Source of the DNA: Diphasiastrum complanatum
Taxonomy: Eukaryota > Streptophyta > Lycopodiopsida > Lycopodiales > Lycopodiaceae
NCBI GenBank assembly: GCA_029204225.1
Contig: CM055094.1
Span: 7,549,143-7,613,142 of the forward strand
Length of the DNA: 64,000 nt
Direction of reading: 5' to 3'
In this document: positions 39,841 through 50,880 of the stretch, in pieces
Position numbering within the stretch: the stretch's first letter is position 1
How the letters are laid out: the number at the start of each line of letters is the position of its first letter
Notes under the pieces: generated by a model
Told to the model about the DNA's origin: nothing
The model's database searches: none
What the model saw: the letters and a program-made list of their open reading frames with translations, nothing else
Program-made: the position numbers and the translations under genes

Positions 39841-40946
39841 CTAAGTTGAACTCATAACCCAGGATAGGGGTATGATAAAAAACATCAATGGGCTCCCAAG
39901 TAGCCTCCTCAATAGGACGACCATCCCACTGGCCCAAAAACTGAACCTGCCGATGGCGACGACTATGCAATAAGCGCACCTGTAAAATAGCAGCTGGCAG
40001 GAATGGAAAAAGCTCTGGATTTGTAGGAAATGAGGAATCTCGAGGAGCATCATCATCAATAGCAGCACGTAATAAACTGACATGAAAGATATCACAAGCC
40101 CGAATAGCAGCAGGTAACTCAAGACGATATGTAACTGGACTGAGGCGCTCAAGAATCTGAAAAGGCCCATAATAGCGCGGCGCAAGCTTCTCAGTAGAAG
40201 CAAGACCCTGTATAAAACGATGGCGAGCAAAGCGTAACCGGAGAAAAACAGTATCTCCCTTTGCAAACTCAACATGGCGCCGATGACGATCAACAATGGT
40301 CCTGTACCGATGCTAAATATGCTGTAAATGAGTGGCAACTCTAGTAATAATCTCCCGAGCACTCGAAAGATAAGATGAAATAGTAACAGGTGCATCATCT
40401 GGAGGAGCAGGTATACCGGGTAGAACTGGTGAGTATCCATGAGCAAGCACGAAAGGAGAAACACCTGTGCTGGAACTAACAGAACTGTTATAACTATACT
40501 CAGCCAAACATAAATGTTGTTCCCAATCACGACCAGAAGGAGAAACATAATGTCGTAAATAATCCTCCAATACCCGGTTAATAACCTCAGACTGACCATC
40601 CGCAGAAGAATGATAAGCAGTGCCCATAAGTATCCTAACATCCAAGATACGCATAAGCTCTATCCAAAAACCTGATGTAAACTTGGTATCCCGATCAGTA
40701 AGTATAGATCGTGGGAGACCATGAAAACCTATCAACTACCACCAAACAAGAGTCATGACCACGCTGAGTACGGGGAAGACCTAAAATGAAGTCCATAGAT
40801 ATATCAGTCCACTGGCGGGAAGGAATAGGCCAACTTTGAAGGAGACCGCCAGGTTTTTCACGGGAATACTTGTTATGAAGGCAAAAATCACAAGTATGAA
40901 TAAGGTGAAAGCTCACGCTTCATGGAAGGCCAATAAAAATGTTCTT
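39841..40946 (-). pseudogene. Integrase core and chromodomain of gypsy E
   Basis: ISMDFILGLPRTQRGHDSCL (first Asp), then a frameshift, LPRSILTDRDTKFTSGFW (second Asp), TAYHSSADGQSEVINRVLED (catalytic Glu in the last part), then a TAG at 40313 in place of Gln, E-K-L-A-P-R-Y-Y-G-P and a chromodomain (Q-V-Q-F-L-G-Q-W-D-G-R-P-I-E-E-A-T-W-E-P). The third catalytic residue region, lost in element D, is preserved here. Confidence 0.85.
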
Positions 40947-42163
40947 TCAAACGGAACAAGGACTTCTGAAAACCAAAATGGCCACCAACAGGAGAGGAAT
41001 GGGCATCAAGAAGGAGCTGTGGACATATGTCGAGAGTGCTGGGAATACATAACGAACCATAGTGAAACAAATGATGATTAACAACGGAATAAACCTGGTG
41101 AGGGTGAGAGGAAGGACGAGAGGCAGACGACATAACATCACGAAAGTCTGGACATGTGGCATAAGCCTGAGGAAGATCATCAAAGACAAAGCATCAGCAG
41201 CAGCGTTACTTTTACCAGGCTTATAATAAATATCAAAATGAAAGGAATGTAAAAACTGAAGCCAACGGTACTGACGATCACTAAGATCTTTTTGTGTATA
41301 CAAATAATGAAGTGACTGGTGATCAGTAAAAACATCAAACGGAACACGATACAGATAATGACGCCACTTCTTTAAAGAAAAAATGATAGCAAGCAACTCT
41401 TTTTCATGAGTGGAATAGCGCTGCTCATACGAACGAAGACGACGGGATTCATATGCAATGACACACTGACGCTGACGTAACAAAGCACCTAATCCTGTGG
41501 AACTAGCATCAGTCTCAACAGCAAAACGCTGAGAAAAATCTGGAAGACATAAAACAGGGGCAGTGGTAAGCTTAACCTTCAAAGTATCAAAAGCTGACTG
41601 ACATGCGGGAGTCTAAGCAACGAAGTTTCCTTTTTCAACAGAGCATGCAAAGGAGATGCAAGAGTGGCAAAATGAGCAACTGGTTTACGAAGATGGATAG
41701 CAAGACCAAGAAACATACGAACATCATGAACATCTGCAGGCACAAGCCATGAAAGGATAGAACGGTCCTTACGAGGGCCGAGACGAACAGTACCATTAGT
41801 AACAAAGAAGCCCAAACACTCGATTTGTACAACAGCAAAAGAACAATTAGAACGTTTAACATACAGATGATGAGTAACTAACAAAACAAAAACAGAACGA
41901 ACGTGCTGAACATGAAGAGAGAGAGTGGTGCTATAAATGAGGATAAACAATGACACGATATTCTAAAAAGTGGGCGGGCCATGGGTAACACCAAAAGGAA
42001 GGACAAGAAACTCATACAGACCAAAGTGGGTACGGAAAGTTGTCCTGTGCTCATCAGGAGGATGCATACGAATCTGGTGATAACCGGAACGGAGGTCAAG
42101 TTTAGAAAAGATCTTGGCTTGGCCTAACTGGTCAAACAGGTCATCCATATGAGGGATAGGGTA
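40947..42163 (-). pseudogene. RT active-site region and RNase H of gypsy E
   Basis: [20 protein letters not shown] and [10 protein letters not shown] are followed by TAG (41963-41965, Gln in relatives). A deletion of about 25 residues removes the YFDD catalytic block. RNase H is well kept: FAVETDASSTGLGALLRQRQ, EKELLAIIFSLKKWRHYLYR, VFTDHQSLHYLYTQKDLSDR, Y-K-P-G-K-S-N-A-A-A-D-A-L. The zinc-binding part of integrase begins at AHSSPVGGHFGFQKS. Confidence 0.85.
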
Positions 42164-43239
42164 CTAATTACGGATAGTAAGTTTATTTAAAGCACGATAA
42201 TCTATACATAGACGTTTAGTACCATCCTTCTTATCAACAAGTAAAACAAGAGCACCAAAAAGACTGTGGCTAGGAACAATAAGGCCTTGACGTAATAAAT
42301 CAGACCCCTGACGCTGGACTTCCTCGCGCTCAACAATAGACATACGAAAAGGACGAGAAGGAGGTGATGCAGAGGAAACAACGTCTATATGGTGGTTGGC
42401 ATCTCGTAAAGGTGGTAACTGAGTCGGCTCTCTAAAAACATGCTCAAATTCACGCAACAGTTCAGAAAATACCTGTGGCAAAGGTGGTGCATTCGCAATA
42501 GGCTGAACTGGCTGAACAGAAAGAATAGCCGCACAGTGGGCCTTCGGGAGGCTCCATATGAACTGCTTCCCGGAAATAAGCTGATAGTCCTGCCGAGAAT
42601 CAATACCGGAAAATATATGTTGAGTACCATCATGAGAGAATGTCAATGTCTGCTGCTGGAGGTCTACTGTAACCGCACCAAGGGATGCAAACCAATCAGC
42701 ACCGAGGATAAGATCGTACCGTGTAACTGGAATAATATGAAAATCTGCCTGACCAAGGAAGTCTCCAATCCGATATGAAAGCTGCTGATACATCTGCGTG
42801 CTAGGAAAAGAGTGCGCGCTGGCAACCTCAACATGCAGGGGATGAGGCGTAGTGACTGGCATAGCACGAATGCGTGTAGTAATATGACTGCTAAGAAACG
42901 AGTGAGTGCTACCCGTGTCAACAAGGGCAATAAACTCATGACCAGTGATACGTACTCGAAGACGGATATGGCGTGGACCCAGCTTACCGGCCCAAGTAGC
43001 ATAAGCAAGCTGAGCATGGCATACAGCTAGATCAGGGGGATCAGGAACAGGCTCAGTGGGTGTGGCAAACTGATCAACAGGTGGGTCATCATCAAGAATA
43101 TGAAGGCATATGGCAGAATCAGGACTATCATCAGGTGTGTCAACATCATGGAAATAGACGGCAGTAGCAGTGGCAGGCTGTCGGCAATCACGGGCGATAT
43201 GATCAAGACTCTTATAGTTGAAGCATAAGAGCTTCTCAC
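42164..43239 (-). pseudogene. Protease and RT N-terminus of gypsy E
   Basis: After the knuckle the frame stays open through IALVDTGSTHSFLSSH, LILGADWFASLGA and LPPLRDANHHIDV to the RT block LVLLVDKKDGTKRLCIDYRA. It is stopped by TAG at 42164-42166, where element D-type sequence implies Gln before Y-P-I-P-H. This is the most complete protease-RT entry region among the gypsy relics here. Confidence 0.85.
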
Positions 43240-44198
43240 GGATCTCAGACATCTCAGGCTGTGAGTAGCGACGAACAAAAACAGGACGAGGAGAAAAAAG
43301 GAGGACGTGGTGCAGAAGGAAGAGTGGACGAAGGTGAACTGACAGATGTGGGACTAGCAGAGGATGGAGAGGAAAAAATAGGACGTGTGAAAGGACGCGA
43401 AGGACGAGAAACAGAGGAAGAGATGGGAGAGTACTTGTGCTGCAGTGTGGTAGCAAGGGAGATGGCGTGAGAAAGAGTGAGTGGAAAAAAAGCAGAAACA
43501 TCATACCTGAGTGCGCCTCGTAGACCAGCAACGTAGCGAGAGATGACCTCCAATGTAGAAATATCTGGGAATAGATAGGAAAGCTCTGTAAACCATGTCG
43601 TATAAGCAGCCAAGTCACCAATGTGAGATAAACTGTGAAAGATGTCGCGCTGTCGAATAACCCACTGAGGATCAATCATCGCTAGGCGGAGTGCTGTCAT
43701 AAACTCTGTGCAACTAGCAAGGCCAGGGTGTGAAGCCGTCTGGCGAAACATGCGCCACCAAGTAGCAGCACGACCCTCCAAATGTAAAGCAGCCAAATGT
43801 ATCCGCTGAATGTCAGTCTTAGGAAACATAAGGAAGTAGGTCTCAAGCTTAGAATACCAATTCTCGAGTTCATTCCCATCGGATGACCCAGAATACACAG
43901 TAAGCTGAACCTTATCCTTAAAGTCTCGTGGCAAAGGGCCAGAAGATGAAGGAGTCTCGGGTGGTGGAAATGTACGTTGTGGGGGAACAGGTGGAGATAG
44001 TGGAGAAACACTGGACTGTAATGATAGTGTAGCAATCTGGGCAGAAAGAGCAATGAACGTCTCTCGTAACTCCTGGCGTAAATCAGTGCGTACATCACTC
44101 ATGGCTTCCCTAAGATGATCTCGGAATTCATGCCGTACTTCGTCAAGGTAAGTGGAAGACGATATGCGAGGCTCAAAAGATGTAGGGCAAGTATCCAT
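43240..44198 (-). pseudogene. Gag of gypsy E with defective zinc knuckle
   Basis: Starts MDTCPTSFEPRISSSTYLDE; a coiled-coil-like N-terminus (RHEFRDHLREAMSDVRTDLR) precedes the capsid (NWYSKLETYFLMFPKTDIQR; L-E-G-R-A-A-T-W-W). A frameshift near 43310 leads into VFVRRYSQPEMSEIREKLLC. The knuckle reads CFNYKSLDHIARDC, so the second Cys of CX2C is Tyr and zinc binding would be lost. Confidence 0.8.
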
Positions 44199-44309
44199 GG
44201 TTAAGGAATGCAAGAAGTGAAGAGATTGTAAGAAAAGCTTAATATCGGAGGGAGCGAACTTTTGTCGTCACCCCAAATACGCTTTAGGTACACAAACGAC
44301 ACTAACAAG

Positions 44310-44400
44310 ATTGCATCGAATCACGGTTCGAACCGCCTTTTACGGTTCGAACCATCGAATTGTTCGGACCCAGTTCGAACCGTTCAAATAGTTCGAACCG
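44310..44400. repeat. Cluster of GGTTCGAACC palindromes
   Basis: Four copies of a GGTTCGAACCG-type palindrome or its half occur in 90 bp, followed by a (GA)n leader-like tract and, 800 bp on, hAT transposase sequence. This mirrors the ends of the hAT families in this window, so it may be the end of yet another family. Confidence 0.5.
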
Positions 44401-44451
44401 TCTGGCCCTAAAATGATTCCAGAATCCAGATTTCGCCCATTCTGTTCGCGC

Positions 44452-44454
<3 letters not shown>

Positions 44455-44539
<85 letters not shown>

Positions 44540-44810
44540 CGGGGGGGGTGTGCACTCAGGAGTCAGCACTTTGTGTGCAGTGTGCATTTGCCATTCAGAT
44601 TGTGTGTGTGTGTGTGCTCAGTGCTGTGTGTAAGAGAGAGAGAGAGAAAATGGTGTGATTTTGTGTATATGTGTGTGTGTGAGTGATTGTGTGATATTGT
44701 GTGTGTGTGCATTGTGTGTGTGTGTGTCCACTGTCTTTTGATGTGTACAGTGTGTGTGAGTGAATCAGTGAGTGTGTGAGAGAGAGAGTGTGTGTGTGTG
44801 ATATTATGAT

Positions 44811-44858
<48 letters not shown>

Positions 44859-45180
44859 GTGTGTGTGTGTGACATGTGTGCATTGTGGGTGTGTGTGTGT
44901 GAGTTTTGAGATGTGTGCACACTGCACTGTGAGTTTGTGTGAGGCTTGAGCACTGAGATTGTGTGTGTGTGTGGGCAGTGGGCATTGTGAGTCTTGAGAT
45001 GGGTGTGGGACCTGGGTAGCTACTTAGTTAGGACTTAGAAGTTAGAAGTTAGAACTTAGAAGTTAGGAGTTAGTGACTAGTCTGAGTTAGTAGTTACTAG
45101 TAACTAGATAGTAGAGTCTAGTTAGAACTTAGAACTTAGAAGTTAGAACTTAGAGAGATCTATAGAGTCTTGATTGTCAC

Positions 45181-45220
<40 letters not shown>
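44455..45220. repeat. (GA)n, (TG)n and short tandem repeats
   Basis: (GA)n at 44455-44531, G-rich run to 44548, TG-rich stretch 44570-45000 with a pure (TG)n block near 44813-44857, a tandem AGTTAGAACTTAGA-type repeat at 45025-45160, and another (GA)n at 45183-45220. Open frames here (His/Thr or Arg/Glu repeats) are microsatellite readings. The succession resembles the (GA)n/(TG)n leader of the hAT element at 51057. Confidence 0.9.
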
Positions 45221-45221
<1 letters not shown>

Positions 45222-45676
45222 CACACAGGCCGTGGCCAGTTTGGTTTATGAGCTGAACCTTCCATTTGCCATCACCGACTCTGAGCCCTTCAGATTGCTG
45301 ATCATGTTGCTTCCCTAATATGCTCAATTTTAACCTTGTAAACGAAGATATCGGATTTTGAGCGCCAGGTTGACTTGCCTACAGTCCATTGCAGATGACT
45401 TGGGCACACAATTGATGGCAAAGAGAGAGAGGAAGCTTGCCAAGATGAGAGAGAGAGAGAGCTTGGGCTTGATCACTGAGAGCCTCCACTGTATGAGGCA
45501 CATGAGATGAGCCGATTCGGGTTGTGTTCGCTAGATCGGAGTGGGATGAGGCAGATGATATCAGTGTTGGGCACACACGACGGGCAGGGGTCAAAGGTGC
45601 ATCAAGTGGCAGAGGTGGGACACATGGCACAGGTTATACCGGGAGACAGGCAGAGCACACGGGGGGGGGGGGGGCA
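45221..45676 (+). pseudogene. Internally deleted CATAG-family transposase fragment
   Basis: Joins a short piece of the DUF659 start (ELNLPFAITDSEPFR at 45250-45298) directly to the exon 4 region (acceptor-like TTGTAAACG, then S-D-F-E-R-Q-V-D-L-P) and the extension start (GHTRRAGVKGASSGRGGTHG). It ends in a run of Gs at 45661-45674. The (GA)n linking core and extension is again 14 nt, as in copy 1. Confidence 0.75.
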
Positions 45677-45689
45677 AAAGTGATATCTT

Positions 45690-46496
45690 CGAGGATGAAA
45701 TTAGGATACCTCTTGTGACGCTTGCTTACAGACTCCCAGGTTGCCTCTTCTTGGGACCCACTTGACTAAAACTTCTCGAAAGACCGCATGACGAGTCTTG
45801 CGGTTTCAGATATTCAGAATTTCCTCTGGTTCATGTGGCAAGGAATTGCAGCCTTTACATCTTCAAAGCTCGCTTGCTGTTTAGGCCCCCAACTAAAGTA
45901 CTTGCCCTCACCCTTGAGCAGATCTGTCAAAAGAGCAGTCAAGAGGGCATACTGATGGATAAACCTCCTGTAAAATCCAGCCAATCCGAGGAAGATCTGC
46001 AGCTCTTCCACCGAAATTGGTGTTGGCCTCCATCCTGATCCCCTCAGCGGAAATAATATGTCCGAGGTAGTGAATCTCTTCCTTGAAGAATTCACATTTT
46101 GATTCCTTTGCAAACAAGGAATCTCTCTCAGGACCTGGAACACTTGACGCAAATGTTCAAAGTGCTCTTCTTTAGTACGACTAAAGACCAAGATATCATC
46201 AAGGTAGATTAATACAAACTTGCCCAAGAGATGTCTAAACACGTTGTACATTAACCTCATAAATGTTGCTGGGGCATTGGTTAATCCAAAGGGAAGAACC
46301 AAAAACTCATAATGACCATTCCGTGAACGAAAAGCCGTTCACGAAACGTCATCTTTTTTAATACGTACCTGATGATATCCAGACCTAAGATCTATCTTAG
46401 TAAAATATATCGCCCCTTTGAGTTGATCAAAGATCTCATCTATCTTGGGCAAAGGATACTTATCTTTAACAATGAGTTTATTTAAGCCCTATAGTC
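45690..46496 (-). pseudogene. Ty3/gypsy RT fragment, second family (F)
   Basis: Reads [36 protein letters not shown], then LVLPFGLTNAPATFM and the active site IYLDDILVFSRTKEEH, then C-E-F-F-K-E-E-I-H-Y-L-G-H and FLGLAGFYRRFI. YLDD marks an intact polymerase site, but frameshifts lie near 46115 and 46010. It is a different gypsy family from A, D and E. It is cut at 46496 by a CATAG-family short element. Confidence 0.85.
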
Positions 46497-47285
46497 CATA
46501 GATCCAGCAGTACCGGGATCCGTGGATCCATTCTAGTACCGCGGATCAAGATCTGCGGTACCAGAATATATAATTTTTTTTTAATATTTTTTTTAATTTA
46601 AAAAAAAAAATCAAGTGGGCAATATGGGTATCAGCTTGAAGCTGTTGACGAGAGCAGTGCATTTATAGAGGTTGCCGGTTCTGACGAGAGCGAACAGCCA
46701 AAGGACCAAGGGGATGCAAAACACCAAAAAGTGTGTTTTCGCTCAGGGAGTCAAACCCCAAATCATGAAGAGGTCGTACCGTCGGGGCGGGGGCCGTTGG
46801 GAGGCTCTGCCCCCCAAACCCCCTGCCGGGGGCCTACCGCCCCCCGGACCCCCTGTTTCTCGGGGGGCTACCGCCCCCCGAAACCCCCGTTTCTCGGGGG
46901 GCTAACGCCCCCCGAACCCCCCAAGACTTGCTGCTATATAGAAACTGTAATCTAGCCATCTCATAACCATCATGGTCTCACAATAGACCCTATACTAACA
47001 ACCGTGCTCATTAGTGGCTTCTCCTCATAACGGGGGCCTTACAGATCTGAGCTCACGGTTAACTAGTGACTACTAAACTGAGAGGTGCATTATTTAGTTG
47101 TCTAACACAATTTGTAGCTGAAAGCACCGGCAACCTGCATAAATGCACTGCTCTCGTCAAGAGCTTCAAGCTGATACCCATATTGCTCACTAAAAAAAAA
47201 AAAAATTAAAAAATTAAAAATGGTGCCGCCCTGGTACCGCGGATTTTTGGGCGGCACCATAATGGCGGTACCACGTGCCACTATG
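46497..47285. mobile_element. Short non-autonomous CATAG-family element, arm A (789 bp)
   Basis: Starts CATAGATCCAGCAGTACCGG and ends ...GTACCACGTGCCACTATG; both ends match those of the 6.3-kb hAT copy 2, so it is a deletion derivative or MITE. Inside, a further inverted repeat of about 68 bp (46613-46681 versus 47121-47190, containing CAATATGGGTATCAGCTTGA) encloses a GC-rich minisatellite at 46790-46925. It inserted in the gypsy F RT fragment; flanking octamers CTATAGTC and ATATAGAC are a weak target duplication. Confidence 0.8.
46790..46925. repeat. GC-rich 32-34-bp minisatellite
   Basis: Three units built from GGGGGGCTACCGCCCCCCG and ACCCCCGTTTCTC. Each unit can fold on itself. Arm B has only about one unit left (47795-47855). 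Confidence 0.8.
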
Positions 47286-47437
47286 ATATAGACTCTCACA
47301 AGAAGAGAACTCTCGCCCAACTTGCTCCTGTTATCATTGCAGTCCATGGAAACATAGGAATTTGGGGCATATAGGAACTTCTCAATTCCCCATTCACATA
47401 CAATACAGTAGAATTTTGTAGCTGGAATGGTATATAT
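47286..47437. other. 152-bp spacer between mirrored elements
   Basis: Unique DNA between the two CATAG ends. On the minus strand it is open and reads IPATKFYCIVCEWGIEKFLY, then YVSMDCNDNRSKLGESSLL. This is protein-like but not recognised. Confidence 0.45.
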
Positions 47438-48143
47438 CATAGTGGCACGTGGTACCGCCATTATGGTGCTGCCCAAAAATCCTCGGTACCAAGGCGGCAC
47501 CATTTTTTAATTTTGTTTTAAAAAAAAATTAGTGGGCAATATGGGTATCATCTTGAAGCTCTTGACGAGAGCAGTGCATTTATGCAGGTTGCCGGTGCTT
47601 TCAGCTACAAATTGTGTTAGACAACTAAATAATGCACCTCTCAGTTTAGTAGTCACTAGTTAACCGTGAGCTCAGATCTGTAAGGCCCCCGTTATGAGGA
47701 AAAGCCATTACTGAGCACGGTTGTTAGTATAGGGTCTACTATGAGACCATGATGGTTATGAGATGGCTAGATTACAGTTTCTATATAGCAGCAAGTCTTG
47801 GGGGTTTCCGGGGGCGGTAGCCCCCCGGCGGGGGGTTTGGGGGGCAGCCCCTTGACGGTACGACCTCTTCATGATTTGGCCTTTCGACTCCCTGAGCGAA
47901 AACACACTTTTTGGTGTTTTGCATCCCCTTGGTCCTTTGGCTATTCGCTCTCGTCAGAACCGGCAACCTGCATAAATGCACTGCTCTCGTCAACAGCTTC
48001 AAGCTGATACCCATATTGCCCACTTGATTTTATTATATTTTTTTTAAATATTAAAAAAAATATATATTATATATTATGGTACCTCTGATCAGTATGGATC
48101 CGCAGTACCGGGATCTGCGGATCCTGGTACCGCTGGATCTATG
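47438..48143. mobile_element. Short non-autonomous CATAG-family element, arm B (706 bp, inverted relative to arm A)
   Basis: Starts CATAGTGGCACGTGGTACCG; the reverse complement of its end reads CATAGATCCAGCGGTACCAG. Over its whole length it is the reverse complement of arm A apart from contraction of the GC-rich repeat. Flanking octamers GTATATAT and ATATATAT fit an 8-bp hAT target duplication in TA-rich DNA. Confidence 0.8.
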
Positions 48144-48369
48144 ATATATATATAAAATATCAGACATGAGGGTCCGGGCCGAACGCGGGCATTCTGCGCC
48201 GGCGTCCGGCATCCGGACCCGGACGCGTCCGACCCCCCGGACGCGAGGTCGGACGCGTCCATTTTTTTTTTTAATTTTTTTTTCTTTGGATGCTGGACGC
48301 ATCCAGCGAACCCGGACGCTTATTTAAAAAAAAACTGGCCGCGGGGGAAGAGAGGGAGATTAGAATTTT

Positions 48370-48371
<2 letters not shown>

Positions 48372-48442
<71 letters not shown>
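48372..48442. repeat. (GA)n microsatellite in family II leader
   Basis: About 35 GA units, matching the leader position of the (GA)n in the family II copy at 51057. Confidence 0.95.
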
Positions 48443-48447
<5 letters not shown>

Positions 48448-48612
48448 AAAGAAGAAGCCAATGAGAGACTGTGGGAGCCTGCGAGAGCCAGTCGGTCGAG
48501 ATGCCAGGGCGCACACCGCCTGACGTGAGCGTTTGCCCTGCATCCATTCGCAATGCAATGTAATGTATGTGTTTAGGGTATGTAATATCTATAATGAGCT
48601 GAAAATCTGGGG

Positions 48613-48614
<2 letters not shown>

Positions 48615-48704
<90 letters not shown>
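48615..48704. repeat. (GA)n at the 3' end of the LINE
   Basis: About 45 GA units. On the minus strand the LINE 3' end runs CATTAATAAAGA straight into (TC)n. Confidence 0.95.
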
Positions 48705-48707
<3 letters not shown>

Positions 48708-50100
48708 TTATTAATGTCCATGGGATACCCTAAGGTACATAGGACTGAAAAAAAGGTACATGTCAAGTATGCCTGGTGGGAGCGTGAAAGCTCTACCACC
48801 TAAAAGAAACAAGATTACAGTAAAACAGGAAATAGTGCTAGGCAGAAGGAGAGTCAATCCTCATAGATGTCTCTCTGCCTGTGAAAAAATGATGTAAAGT
48901 ATGTTGTGGCACTGTCTCTGAGCGAACTGCGTCTCTCTGTTGCCGAGTGGATGTCTATGTTGCCGTGAAGCTATAGGCTGTGGCCTGCGGGTTGGCTGTC
49001 TCTGGTCGTCGACACTGTCTCTGTCGTCGATGTATGGTGGCATCTGGAACTCTCTCCATCAGAATCACTACTCTCCTGCCTCCATCTCCGGCGGGATAGA
49101 CACTCCTGTATGCTCAGCTGTATCAAGGGGGAGGTGTCAGCACCAAGTCTCGCCATACGCGGGTCTATCATCTCCTGGATCATCAACGCAACACATCTGG
49201 GGTCCTCATACGATATCAAGGTAGAGAGTGCGAATGGATGATCTCGAAACAAGCAGTAGTATCTCCCTCGAATCTCATAGTAGGCTGGGCATTTGAAGAG
49301 AAAATGAAACTCATTCTCTATATCATGTAGATCACACATACTACAAATCCGCGCATCTCTCAGGATGTCACTGTATCTGCCAGTCTCAACGGCTAACTGG
49401 TGAGAGGAAACCCGGAACTGATCCATCTTTATCCGCAATCTGTGTGAGATACTGTCCACTAGGTATCTGGGTACAATGGGATACCCCGCAGGATCCCGGG
49501 ATAGAAAATGTGCCCGATAAAACTCCGTCTTCACCCCAAACGAATCCCGCCACGTGCTCTGAAGATATGCCCTGTACAGGTATCCTCTAATATACTGATG
49601 AGTACCAGCTGGTAGATCCGTAATGTGAATACTCAATGTGGAGAGGAGACGACAGGCCTGGGAATACCACGAAAAGGAGTGTCCCTCAGAGTGTAGGTGT
49701 TGGGAGGACGACAAAGCTGCTGCAGCATAGTGTGTGCCTCTACCCTGGAGATCCTCCATGCGCTGTATGAATGTGACAATATGGAACAATGCCTCTATTT
49801 GAATAGGGGGGACAACAAACTCCGCCAATATAATATGATGTGGTATAGAGGGCTTAGCCCGTATCATCCGAGAGAGCATATGAATCTGAAGTCGTGAGAT
49901 GCGCGCCCACTCGGTAGCCGTCAAGCCAATACTCCATGTCTCTGATGCGTATAGAGCTGAGGGAACTACCATAGTGTCAAAGAGTAGGCACTTACTAGTC
50001 GCATCTCTAACGTGTGAGCTGAAACAGAGTCTCTCCAAATCTACCAACCATGCATAACCCTTCCGTAGCCGGGAAAATGCCGCAAGTCGCATGCTGAAAG
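48705..50100 (-). mobile_element. 5'-truncated LINE (non-LTR retrotransposon)
   Basis: One open frame (50092-48971, about 370 codons) reads as the C-terminal part of a LINE ORF2, downstream of the polymerase: FDTMVVPSALYASETWSIGL (typical post-RT block), MLSRMIRAKPSIPHHI, then the Cys/His zinc motif CSMCDLHDIENEFHFLFKCP (C-x2-C-x9-H-x4-C). RT catalytic motifs are absent because of the usual 5' truncation. A 3' tail of about 270 nt ends with an AATAAA signal and then (TC)n instead of poly-A. The open frame suggests a fairly young insertion compared with its surroundings. Confidence 0.8.
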
Positions 50101-50880
50101 TGGGCGGTTTCTCATCACATAAGACATAGTAGTGTGTAGGTTTAGGGTTTAGGCTTTAGGGATGAAGTTGTAGCATGAGTAATTAGAATTGTCATGAGTT
50201 CATCCCAAAACCCGAAACCGATCTCATCATATAAGACATAGTACTGTGTAGGTCTTGTGGTTCCCTCTGGTGAATGACACAGTTTTGCTTATTAATTAGT
50301 AAGCATTCATTTCTCCTACTGGCTCCTACTTGGAGATGGATCTGAACACAAGCAAATATCTGCCAAGACTATGCAGTAGGGAAAATCGAAGGGCATTAGA
50401 ACAAAGCGTCGAGTCTTGTTGTCAGGTACTGTGTGTCTCAAAACAGTTTTGAAGAGCTCTTCAATCTTCTTAGGCTAGACAAGCTTGACTTTTTGAAAGT
50501 GATTCCTAGTTATGCGGCTAGTCTTAGTAGTGAAATTGACTTGATCGATAAAGTTTAGATACAAGCTCCTTTGCAGTGTAAACATTTGAGGACAATACAG
50601 ATTGGATTCCTGAAAGTCAAGAACACTTCAATAAGCAAAGTAATCATATCACGAATATGCCTGACACAGATGCTTGCTCTTCTGGCCAGAGAGAGAGAGA
50701 GAGATAGCAAGAGCACGAGAGAGAGTTTCTGGTCAAAATTACAAATTGTTTGCTCTTTCATGCCCGATTCTGTAGCATCTCAATTATGGGAGGCATAGGC
50801 AGTGGTTACATTTGTTGCAAAAAAAAATTGGTACCTTTTTTTTTAACAGGAGGGGCCAGGTACACTCTCTGATAATTAAT
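50101..50880. other. Region with a duplicated 35-bp motif and coding-like traces
   Basis: CATAAGACATAGTAGTGTGT at about 50119 recurs as CATATAAGACATAGTACTGTGT-like sequence at about 50227. Plus-strand traces around 50440-50560 read FEELFNLLRLDKLDFLKVIP but are stop-ridden and unidentified. Two TTTAGGG-like words occur near 50140. A short (GA)n lies at 50691-50703 and a 20-G run at 50884-50903. Confidence 0.4.

Larger units (their letters stand above)
39841..44213 (-). mobile_element. Ty3/gypsy chromovirus E, coding region without LTRs
   Basis: On the minus strand, gag, protease, reverse transcriptase, RNase H, integrase and chromodomain follow in order, 4.4 kb, homologous to element D. Both LTRs and the primer site are missing: the upstream side ends about 15 bp before the gag ATG, and the downstream side ends inside the chromodomain (E-P-I-D-V-F-Y-H-T-P). 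It therefore looks like a captured or recombined internal region. Nonsense codons and an RT deletion make it inactive. Confidence 0.9.

Noticed and set aside
46497-48143. A single long palindrome or assembly hairpin
   Set aside because: Each arm has its own CATAG termini at both ends and the arms differ in repeat number, so two separate insertions explain it better.
48290-48523. Frame through (GA)n at 48372
   Set aside because: Arg/Glu repeat from the microsatellite; only the final ATG region near 48500 resembles a real gene start (ORF2).
50130-50165. Telomere-like TTTAGGG words
   Set aside because: Only two or three degenerate units here and near 51550-51585; far too short for a telomere or a meaningful interstitial array.
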